Source of the DNA: an uncultured Streptomyces sp.
GTDB lineage: Bacteria; Actinomycetota; Actinomycetes; Streptomycetales; Streptomycetaceae
Direction: 5' to 3'
Length of the DNA stretch: 7,090 nucleotides
NCBI GenBank assembly: GCA_946480485.1
Contig: CAMLJW010000279.1
Coordinates: forward strand, 1 to 7,090
Positions 1 to 5,373 of this stretch are shown piece after piece. Each line of letters begins with the position of its first letter. Within the stretch, counting starts at the first letter, position 1. A program made the translations under genes and the position numbers. The notes under the pieces are model-generated. The model worked only from the letters and a program-made list of their open reading frames with translations, searched no databases and was not told the DNA's origin.

Positions 1-2223
1 CTGCGCTCCCCGGTGGCCCACGCCCAGATCGTCTCCATCGACACGAGCGAGGCCCTCGCCCAGCCCGGCGTGTACGCCGTCATGACATACGACGACCTGC
101 CGACCGACGTGCGGAACTACGGCCTGGAGATCCAGGACACCCCGGTCCTCGCCCACGGCAAGGTCCGCCACCACAAAGAGCCCGTCGCGATCGTCGCCGC
201 CGACCACCCGCAGACCGCGCGCCGCGCCGCCGCCAGGATCAGGGTCGAGTACCGTGAACTCCCCGTCGTCACCGACGAGTCGAGCGCCACCGCGCCCCAC
301 GCACCGCTGATCCACGAGAACCGCACGGACCACCATGTCGGGTATGTCCCGCACCCCAACATCCTGCACCGCCAGCCGATCATCCGCGGCAACGCCGAAG
401 AGGCCGCCGGGAGGGCCGACTTCGTGGTTCGGGGCGAGTACACCTTCGGCATGCAGGACCAGGCCTTCCTCGGCCCCGAGTCCGGCCTGGCCGTCCCCGC
501 CGAGGACGGCGGCGTCGACCTCTACATCGCCACCCAGTGGCTGCACTCCGACCTCCGGCAGATCGCGCCCGTCCTCGGCCTGCCCGAGGACAAGGTCCGG
601 ATGACGCTCTCCGGCGTCGGCGGGGCGTTCGGCGGACGCGAGGACCTGTCGATGCAGATCCACGCCTGCTTGCTGGCGCTGCGCACCGGGAAGCCCGTCA
701 AGATTGTCTACAACCGGTTCGAGTCCTTCTTCGGCCACGTCCACCGCCACCCGGCGAAGCTCTCCTACGAGCACGGGGCGACGAAGGACGGCAAGCTCAC
801 CCACCTGAAGGCCCGGATCGTGCTCGACGGCGGCGCGTACGCCTCCGCCTCCCCGGCCGTCGTCGGCAACGCCGCCTCGCTCGGCGCGGGCCCGTACGTC
901 GTCGACGACGTCGACATCGAGGCCCTCGCGCTCTACACCAACAACCCGCCTTGCGGTGCCATGCGGGGGTTCGGCGCCGTGCAGGCGTGCTTCGCGTACG
1001 AGGCGCAGATGGACAAGCTCGCCGACAAGGTGGGCCTGGACCGGGTCGAGTTCCGGCGGCTCAACGCGATGGAGCAGGGGACCGTCATGCCGACGGGCCA
1101 GCCCGTCGACTCACCCGCCCCGGTCGCCGAACTCCTGCGCCGAGTCAAGGCGCTGCCGCTGCCACCGGAGCGCCAGTGGGAGAGCTCCGAGGGCGCGGAC
1201 CTCCGTCAGCTGCCGGGTGGCCTGTCCAACACCACGCACGGCGAAGACGTCGTACGCGGTGTCGGATACGCGGTCGGCATCAAGAACGTCGGCTTCTCCG
1301 AGGGCTTCGACGACTACTCGACCGCCCGTGTCCTTATGGAGGTCGTCGGCGGCGAACCCGTCGTGACCGTGCATACCGCGATGGCGGAGGTCGGCCAGGG
1401 CGGGGTCACCGTGCACGCGCAGATCGCCCGCACCGAACTCGGCGTCACCCAGGTGACCATCCAGCCGGCCGACACACAGGTGGGCTCCGCGGGTTCGACG
1501 TCGGCGTCGCGTCAGACGTACGTGACCGGGGGTGCCGTCAAGCACGCCTGCGAGCTGGTCCGCGAGAGGGTCCTGGAGATCGGGCGCCGCAAGTTCGGCA
1601 CGTATCAGCCCGCTTGGACCACCGCCGAGTTGCTGCTGGAGGGCGGCAGGGTCGTCACCGACGGCGGTGAGATCCTCGCCGACCTGGTGGACGTACTGGA
1701 AGGCGAGTGTGTCGAGGTCGAGGAGCAGTGGCGGCATCGGCCGACCGAGCCCTTCGACCTGCGTACCGGACAGGGGTTCGGGCACGTCCAGTACAGCTTC
1801 GCCGCGCACCGCGCCGTCGTCGAGGTGGACACCGAACTCGGTCTGGTGAAGGTCATCGAACTGGCCTGCGCCCAGGACGTCGGCAAGGCGCTCAACCCGC
1901 TGTCCGTCGTCGGCCAGATCCAGGGCGGTACGACCCAGGGCCTGGGCATGGCCGTCATGGAGGAGATCGTCGTCGACCCGAAGACGGCGAAGGTCAAGAA
2001 CCCCTCCTTCACGGACTACCTGATCCCCACGATCCTCGACACCCCGACCATCCCCGTCGACGTCCTCGAACTCGCCGACGACCACGCCCCGTACGGGCTC
2101 CGCGGCGCCGGCGAAGCTTCGACCCTGTCGTCGACTCCGGCCGTCCTCGCGGCGATCCGGAACGCGACGGGGCTGGAACTCAACAGGACGCCGGTGCGGC
2201 CGGAGCACCTCACCGGCACGTAA
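1..2223 (+). CDS. pucD: Xanthine dehydrogenase molybdopterin-binding (D) subunit, 5'-truncated by window edge
   Basis: This is the large molybdenum-cofactor subunit of a three-subunit xanthine dehydrogenase, which oxidises hypoxanthine and xanthine to urate in the cytoplasm during purine catabolism. The frame is open from base 1 (it reads LRSPVAHAQI, a typical N-terminal family motif), so the GTG at 13 is an internal codon and not the start. About 40 residues appear to be missing. The 740 visible residues contain the cofactor-binding loop GGAFGGRED (619-645), the substrate-pocket motif AMRGFGAVQ (Arg codon 964-966), EVGQGG (Gln codon 1396-1398), GSAGSTSASRQ, and the C-terminal RGAGEAS with the presumed catalytic Glu codon at 2113-2115. 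The order is the usual one: an aldehyde-oxidase a/b hammerhead domain, then the Moco domains. No frameshift is seen. It is followed by xdhC on the same strand. The symbol follows the actinobacterial PucD family. A related aldehyde or xanthine hydroxylase is the alternative, but the close match to remembered Streptomyces PucD sequences favours XDH. Confidence 0.9.
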   Translation: MRSPVAHAQIVSIDTSEALAQPGVYAVMTYDDLPTDVRNYGLEIQDTPVLAHGKVRHHKEPVAIVAADHPQTARRAAARIRVEYRELPVVTDESSATAPHAPLIHENRTDHHVGYVPHPNILHRQPIIRGNAEEAAGRADFVVRGEYTFGMQDQAFLGPESGLAVPAEDGGVDLYIATQWLHSDLRQIAPVLGLPEDKVRMTLSGVGGAFGGREDLSMQIHACLLALRTGKPVKIVYNRFESFFGHVHRHPAKLSYEHGATKDGKLTHLKARIVLDGGAYASASPAVVGNAASLGAGPYVVDDVDIEALALYTNNPPCGAMRGFGAVQACFAYEAQMDKLADKVGLDRVEFRRLNAMEQGTVMPTGQPVDSPAPVAELLRRVKALPLPPERQWESSEGADLRQLPGGLSNTTHGEDVVRGVGYAVGIKNVGFSEGFDDYSTARVLMEVVGGEPVVTVHTAMAEVGQGGVTVHAQIARTELGVTQVTIQPADTQVGSAGSTSASRQTYVTGGAVKHACELVRERVLEIGRRKFGTYQPAWTTAELLLEGGRVVTDGGEILADLVDVLEGECVEVEEQWRHRPTEPFDLRTGQGFGHVQYSFAAHRAVVEVDTELGLVKVIELACAQDVGKALNPLSVVGQIQGGTTQGLGMAVMEEIVVDPKTAKVKNPSFTDYLIPTILDTPTIPVDVLELADDHAPYGLRGAGEASTLSSTPAVLAAIRNATGLELNRTPVRPEHLTGT

Positions 2224-2226
2224 CGC

Positions 2227-2246
2227 CTGGGGGACATTGCCCCCGG
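2227..2246 (+). other. Intercistronic hairpin between pucD and xdhC
   Basis: CTGGGGG (2227-2233) pairs with CCCCCGG (2240-2246), giving seven pairs with one G-T wobble and a six-base loop, four bases after the pucD stop. There is no T tract, so full termination is unlikely. It may stabilise the upstream message or reduce read-through into xdhC. It ends before the xdhC Shine-Dalgarno sequence and does not mask it. Confidence 0.5.
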
Positions 2247-2255
2247 ACCGGAGAC

Positions 2256-2261
2256 AAGGAG
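2256..2261 (+). promoter_or_regulatory. Ribosome binding site of xdhC
   Basis: AAGGAG lies eight bases before the ATG at 2270. It decides the start, because an in-frame TTG at 2237 would add 11 residues but sits inside the hairpin and has no such site. Confidence 0.8.
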
Positions 2262-2269
2262 ACCGAGCC

Positions 2270-3427
2270 ATGCTGGACATCGCCGAAGAGCTGCACCGGT
2301 GGGTCGAGCAGGGACGCGACTTCGCCGTGGCCACCGTGGTGGCAGTCGACGGCAGCGCACCCCGTATGCCGGGCGCCGCACTCGCCGTCGACTCCGACGG
2401 CACGGCGATCGGCTCGGTCTCCGGCGGCTGTGTGGAGGTCGCGGTGTACGAGTCGTGCCGACAGGCGTTGGCGGACGGGGAGTCGGTCCTCGAACGCTAC
2501 GGGTACAGCGACGAGGACGCCTTCGCGGTGGGCCTGACGTGTGGCGGCGTCATCGACATCCTGGTGACGCCGGTACGCGCCTCGGCTCCTGGCCGGGCGG
2601 TGTTCGCGTCAGCGCTGGCCACCGCCGCCCGCGGAGAGGCGGCGGCGTTCGCCCGCATCGTCGCCGGGCCGCGGGAGTCGCTGGGCCGCGCCCTGCTCGT
2701 ACGTCCCGACGGCTCGTACGAGGGCGGATTCGGCGCCCATCCCGAACTGGACCGCACGGTGGTGGGCGAGGCGGGCGCCCTGCTGGCCGCGGGATGCACC
2801 GACACCCTGGAGATCGCAGGGCAAGGCTCTCGCCGCGGAGCACCGCTCACGGTTCTGGTCGAGTCGTCGGTGCGGCCGCCCCGGATGATCGTCTTCGGTG
2901 CGATCGACTTCGCGTCGGCGCTGGTACGGATCGGCAGGTTCCTGGGATACCGGGTGACGGTGTGCGACGCGCGCCCTGTTTTCGCCACCGCCGCGCGCTT
3001 CCCGGACGCGGACGAGGTCGTGGTCGAGTGGCCGCCCGCATACCTGGAGCGCACGGAAGTGGACGCCCGGACGGTCCTGTGCGTGCTGACCCACGACGCC
3101 AAGTTCGACGTACCGCTGCTGCGACTCGCGCTGCGGCTGCCGGTCGCGTACGTCGGCGCGATGGGCTCGCGCCGGACCCACCTCGGCCGTAACGAACGCC
3201 TCCGCCGAGTCGGTGTGACGGAACTCGAACTGACGCGGCTCAGGTCCCCGATCGGCCTCGACCTCGGTGCGCGTACACCGGAGGAGACGGCCCTGTCGAT
3301 CGCGTCGGAGATCGTCGCCAACCGGCGCGGCGGCAGCGGGCTTTCCCTGACCGGGGCGCACACACCGATCCACCACGACATGACATCGGCGTCGGCGCCG
3401 CAGGGGCGGATCGGGACTGTGGCCTGA
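2270..3427 (+). CDS. xdhC: XdhC/CoxI-family xanthine dehydrogenase maturation factor
   Basis: This 385-residue cytoplasmic protein is of the family that binds molybdenum cofactor, supports its sulfuration and delivers it into xanthine dehydrogenase (known for Rhodobacter XdhC). The N-terminal XdhC/CoxI domain (about residues 1-105) has DGSAPRMPGAA, SGGCVEVAV (Cys54) and LTCGGVIDI (Cys91). The C-terminal Rossmann-type domain (about 203-355) begins PRMIVFGAIDFASAL and includes VCDARPVFAT, LTHDAKFD, YVGAMGSRRTH and the terminal LDLGARTPEETALSI motif. The dinucleotide loop is degenerate (GAIDFA in place of GxGxxG), which I recall as usual for actinobacterial members. The ATG at 2270 is chosen for its AAGGAG. 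The gene follows pucD by 46 nt on the same strand, which fits co-transcription with the enzyme it matures. The last 15 or so residues after the domain look unstructured. The family call is secure; strict specificity for this XDH is inferred from context. Confidence 0.9.
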   Translation: MLDIAEELHRWVEQGRDFAVATVVAVDGSAPRMPGAALAVDSDGTAIGSVSGGCVEVAVYESCRQALADGESVLERYGYSDEDAFAVGLTCGGVIDILVTPVRASAPGRAVFASALATAARGEAAAFARIVAGPRESLGRALLVRPDGSYEGGFGAHPELDRTVVGEAGALLAAGCTDTLEIAGQGSRRGAPLTVLVESSVRPPRMIVFGAIDFASALVRIGRFLGYRVTVCDARPVFATAARFPDADEVVVEWPPAYLERTEVDARTVLCVLTHDAKFDVPLLRLALRLPVAYVGAMGSRRTHLGRNERLRRVGVTELELTRLRSPIGLDLGARTPEETALSIASEIVANRRGGSGLSLTGAHTPIHHDMTSASAPQGRIGTVA

Positions 3428-3439
3428 CAGGCCTGGTGA

Positions 3440-3486
3440 CTTCGCGTCTGGTCCCGCACTCGTTCGTTGAGACTCGAGACGCGAGG
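3440..3486 (+). terminator. Possible terminator hairpin after xdhC
   Basis: TCGCGTCT (3442-3449) and AGACGCGA (3477-3484) are perfect complements, and the stem extends to ten pairs (3440-3449 with 3477-3486) through one wobble. The loop is 27 bases and no T run follows, so it is not a classical intrinsic terminator. Its position 12 bases after the xdhC stop suggests a transcript end, as GC-rich actinomycetes often lack the T tract. It could also be an operator. Confidence 0.4.
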
Positions 3487-3662
3487 GGCTGTTCACCCGT
3501 GAAGCAAGGGACCGCGCCGCCGGGCCACGCACCATCACGATGCGCACCGGCACAGCGGTAGGTGGCTTCCCCGGTCGGCGCATCCGGCATGGTGGACGAA
3601 CAGCGGACCCCGTAGCCTCTTCAACGGTGGGGGATGTCTTTCACCGAAGAGGGCAGCTGTCC

Positions 3663-3806
3663 ATGCACCAGGTACTTTCGATCACCCGCATCCTAGGGGC
3701 CTCGGCGTACTGCAAAGCCGCCTCGGCGTACTTCAAAGCCGATGCCACCCGCAGACGGAGCCCCGCGGAAGCACTGAGTCCGAGACTTCCACTCGTCGCC
3801 GGGTGA
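3663..3806 (+). CDS. Doubtful 47-residue upstream ORF
   Basis: The ATG at 3663 opens a 47-codon frame ending in TGA at 3804-3806. It contains the duplicated heptapeptide ASAYCKA-ASAYFKA, encoded by the tandem 21-bp repeat. The stop codon overlaps the GAAGGG ribosome site of the next gene, which would permit translational coupling. Against it being a real gene: about 72% G/C at third positions by my count, low for this genome type; rare codons CTA and AGA; no good Shine-Dalgarno; and no recognised family. It could be a leader peptide, a gene remnant, or chance. Confidence 0.2.
   Translation: MHQVLSITRILGASAYCKAASAYFKADATRRRSPAEALSPRLPLVAG
3700..3741. repeat. Tandem 21-bp direct repeat, two copies
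   Basis: Two adjacent 21-base units (3700-3720 and 3721-3741) share the core CGGCGTACT(G/T)CAAAGCCG and differ only at the seventh base from the core's middle (G at 3712, T at 3733). Each unit is partly dyad-like (CGGC...GCCG). The period equals two helical turns, so both copies lie on the same face of the DNA. They lie 77 bases before the L,D-transpeptidase ATG. Confidence 0.75.
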
Positions 3807-3810
3807 AGGG
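3805..3810 (+). promoter_or_regulatory. Ribosome binding site of the L,D-transpeptidase gene
   Basis: GAAGGG lies seven bases before the ATG at 3818. It favours that ATG over an in-frame GTG at 3803, which would add five residues (MKGPH) and would place the GAAGGG inside the coding sequence. Confidence 0.7.
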
Positions 3811-3817
3811 CCCGCAC

Positions 3818-4597
3818 ATGTCGCCGCGCATAGCCCCGCTCCAGGTCGTCGCCGTAGTGGCCGTCGGACTGCTGGTCAGCGGTTCCGCCAGAGACCCGGG
3901 GGACGCGGGGAACAGCGCTTCGGCCTCCGCACGGAAAAGCAAGAGTGCCGACGCCGGGGCCGACAGCACCGAAGGCTCCGCGGCCGGCCCTCAGCTCGTC
4001 CGGCTCAAGGAGATACCCGCGCTCGGCCTGAAGACCCGCGCTCAGCTCACCACCGCCAGCCGCCAGGCAGTCGTGGTGATCGGCGACGACCAGGACTCCA
4101 ACCAGGCCACGGCCATGCTGTACGAGCGCGATTCCGCCTTGGGCTGGCAGCCCGCCTCCGCCCCCTGGCCCGCGCACAACGGCCTGCACGGCTGGACCAA
4201 CGACCACCGCCAGGGCGACCACCGCTCGCCGATCGGAGTCTTCGACCTCACCGACGCCGGCGGGCGCCTGCCCAATCCCGGCACGAAGCTTCCCTACGAC
4301 CACGCGCCCGCGTTCACCGTGGCCGGCACCGGCTCGCAGGGCGAGCCCCTCGCCGGCTCCTTCGACTACGTGGTCGCCATCAACTACAACCGCGAACCCG
4401 GCACCAGTCCACTGAACCAGACCCGCCCGCTCGGCGAGTCCAGGGGCGGCGGCATATGGATCCACGTCGACCACGACGGCCCGACCCAAGCATGCATCTC
4501 CTTGCCGAAGGACCGGATGAGGGAACTCCTGCGCTGGCTGGACCCGGCGAAACGACCGGCCCTGGTGATGGGTCATGTCACGGCACTGAGCAAGTGA
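3818..4597 (+). CDS. Secreted L,D-transpeptidase-like protein (YkuD family)
   Basis: The 259-residue product is predicted to be exported. Residues 1-24 form a signal sequence with one N-terminal Arg, a hydrophobic core (VVAVVAVGLLV) and a possible signal peptidase I site after SGSA. A Ser/Ala/Lys-rich, probably disordered linker follows (about 25-60), then a YkuD-like catalytic domain (about 65-255). Visible motifs are SPIGVFDL, FDYVVAINYN and GGGIWIHVDHDGPTQACISL. His216 and Cys226 (codon 4493-4495) are the expected catalytic pair, and Cys226 is the only cysteine in the protein. The family cross-links or remodels peptidoglycan through 3-3 bonds, outside the membrane. The architecture resembles the COG3786 branch (IFLHV...GCV pattern, then LLRWLDP). 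Two oddities are Ala in place of the usual Gly before the catalytic Cys, and a lipobox-like VSGS with Ser where a lipoprotein would have Cys. Activity is inferred, not certain. It appears to be transcribed alone. Confidence 0.8.
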   Translation: MSPRIAPLQVVAVVAVGLLVSGSARDPGDAGNSASASARKSKSADAGADSTEGSAAGPQLVRLKEIPALGLKTRAQLTTASRQAVVVIGDDQDSNQATAMLYERDSALGWQPASAPWPAHNGLHGWTNDHRQGDHRSPIGVFDLTDAGGRLPNPGTKLPYDHAPAFTVAGTGSQGEPLAGSFDYVVAINYNREPGTSPLNQTRPLGESRGGGIWIHVDHDGPTQACISLPKDRMRELLRWLDPAKRPALVMGHVTALSK

Positions 4598-4888
4598 AAG
4601 AGCATCACGCGAAGGGAGTGCGCCTGCGCGTCGAGCTGTGATCACCGCCCTGGCAGTGGCGATACGAACGCGCGACAGGCTGGCAGATGTCCTCTTCCTC
4701 ACGTGGCCGCGCAGGCGCCGCCGACCGCTTCGGGCGGTGGCTGGATGCGCCATGGCCGGTGCCCTCCGGAGGTACGCCGGCCCGACAGCGTGCCCCGGTA
4801 CCGGTCCGCAACAGGCGCCGCCCCCGGGGGAACGCGTGATGTACAGCCGTTCCTCCGCTGCCGCCCTCCATGCGGCAGGATGGAGGCC
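4598..4888. other. Intergenic region, L,D-transpeptidase gene to heme-oxygenase-like gene
   Basis: These 291 bases show no supported gene. They contain the 10-bp palindromes CCGGTACCGG (4795-4804) and CCCCCGGGGG (4821-4830), and a hairpin at 4865-4886 ending just before the next start. I see no strong terminator after 4597. No iron-box-like sequence of the DtxR/IdeR type was recognised upstream of the heme-related gene. Confidence 0.5.
4865..4886 (+). promoter_or_regulatory. Inverted repeat covering the start region of the MhuD-like gene
   Basis: CCTCCAT (4865-4871) and ATGGAGG (4880-4886) are perfect seven-base arms around an eight-base loop. The right arm contains the only GGAGG near the start. 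It also overlaps a possible -10 element CAGGAT (4876-4881), placed seven bases before the ATG at 4889, a spacing common for leaderless messages in Streptomyces. It may act as a DNA operator or as an RNA hairpin hiding the ribosome site. Confidence 0.45.
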
Positions 4889-5218
4889 ATGAGCGTAGTC
4901 AAGATCAACGTACTGACCGTCGCCGCCGAGCAGCGGGAGACGCTGGAGAAGCGCTTCGCCTCCCGTGCCCACGCAGTGGAGAGTTCCGACGGCTTCGAGT
5001 GGTTCGAACTCCTCCGGCCGGTCGAAGGCACCGACACCTATCTCGTCTATACGCGGTGGCGCGACGAGGCGTCCTTTCAGGCCTGGAGGGAGGGCCCCAT
5101 GAAGGCGGCCCACCAGGGCGGTGGCGCGGAGAGCGGCGAGCGGCCCAAGCCCGCGGCGAGCGGGTCCACGCTGTGGTCCTTCGAGGTAGTGCAGCAGGCG
5201 GCGCCGAAACGCGGGTAG
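4889..5218 (+). CDS. MhuD/IsdG-like heme-degrading monooxygenase (ABM-fold)
   Basis: This 109-residue cytoplasmic protein belongs to the antibiotic-biosynthesis-monooxygenase (dimeric ferredoxin-like) fold. It aligns, from memory, with mycobacterial MhuD from the first residues (SVVKIN) through KRFASRAHAVE, ELLRPVEG, FQAW and a C-terminal FEVV strand. The residues known in MhuD for heme binding and ruffling all match in place: Asn7, Phe23, Arg26, Trp66 and the axial ligand His75. By family, it would open the heme ring oxidatively to release iron. The segment after His75 is about six residues longer than in MhuD (GGGAESGERPKP). The start is uncertain: ATG 4889 gives the MhuD-like N-terminus, while ATG 4880 would add MEA; GGAGG sits only two bases before ATG 4889, so a leaderless transcript is possible. 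No heme transporter is adjacent. A non-heme ABM protein is the alternative. Confidence 0.82.
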   Translation: MSVVKINVLTVAAEQRETLEKRFASRAHAVESSDGFEWFELLRPVEGTDTYLVYTRWRDEASFQAWREGPMKAAHQGGGAESGERPKPAASGSTLWSFEVVQQAAPKRG

Positions 5219-5222
5219 ACGG

Positions 5223-5253
5223 ACCACGGCGCGAGCCGCCGCCGGACCGTGGT
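5223..5253. terminator. Hairpin just after the MhuD-like gene
   Basis: ACCACGG (5223-5229) pairs with CCGTGGT (5247-5253) around 17 bases, starting five bases after the stop codon. A competing small hairpin CGGC-GCGA-GCCG (5227-5238) has a GNRA tetraloop. There is no T tract. Confidence 0.45.
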
Positions 5254-5268
5254 GTACGCCGCTGTCGT

Positions 5269-5299
5269 CGGCCCGGGTGCCCGCGCCCGCCCCGGGCCG
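5269..5299. terminator. Strong GC hairpin, probable bidirectional terminator
   Basis: CGGCCCGGG (5269-5277) and CCCGGGCCG (5291-5299) form nine consecutive G-C pairs around a 13-base loop between two convergent genes. A third copy of CGGCCCGGG at 5331-5339 could pair with the same arm. This suits termination in both directions, although no T run is present. Confidence 0.5.
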
Positions 5300-5373
5300 C
5301 TCACCCACTGGCGTGCGGCGGTGCGCGGGGCGGCCCGGGACACCGCTTGAGCCGGACGCCTGGAGAACCGGCG

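Larger units (their letters stand above)
3428..3817. other. Intergenic region, xdhC to L,D-transpeptidase gene
   Basis: These roughly 390 bases hold no convincing gene. They contain the hairpin after xdhC, a near-palindrome TTCACCCGTGAA at 3492-3503, a tandem 21-bp repeat at 3700-3741, and a small ORF (3663-3806) that abuts the next gene. No clear -35/-10 pair was found, although the next gene probably has its promoter here. Codon use in every frame is less GC-biased at third positions than in the flanking genes. Confidence 0.5.

Noticed and set aside
13..15. GTG at 13 as the start of pucD
   Set aside because: The frame is open to base 1 and the preceding codons (LRSP) fit the family motif, so the real start lies outside the window.
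1111..2403. A 430-codon open frame on the minus strand inside pucD
   Set aside because: Antisense shadow of a conserved enzyme, with no recognisable domain.
3767..3790. GGAAG...CTTCC as a SigE/SigR-type promoter or terminator before the L,D-transpeptidase gene
   Set aside because: Only five-base arms, and the spacing to any CGTC-like -10 is about five bases too long for the SigE consensus.
4638..4892. Small ORF in the gap before the MhuD-like gene
   Set aside because: No ribosome site, weak codon bias, Arg/Ala/Pro-rich translation with no family resemblance, and it overlaps the next gene's start.
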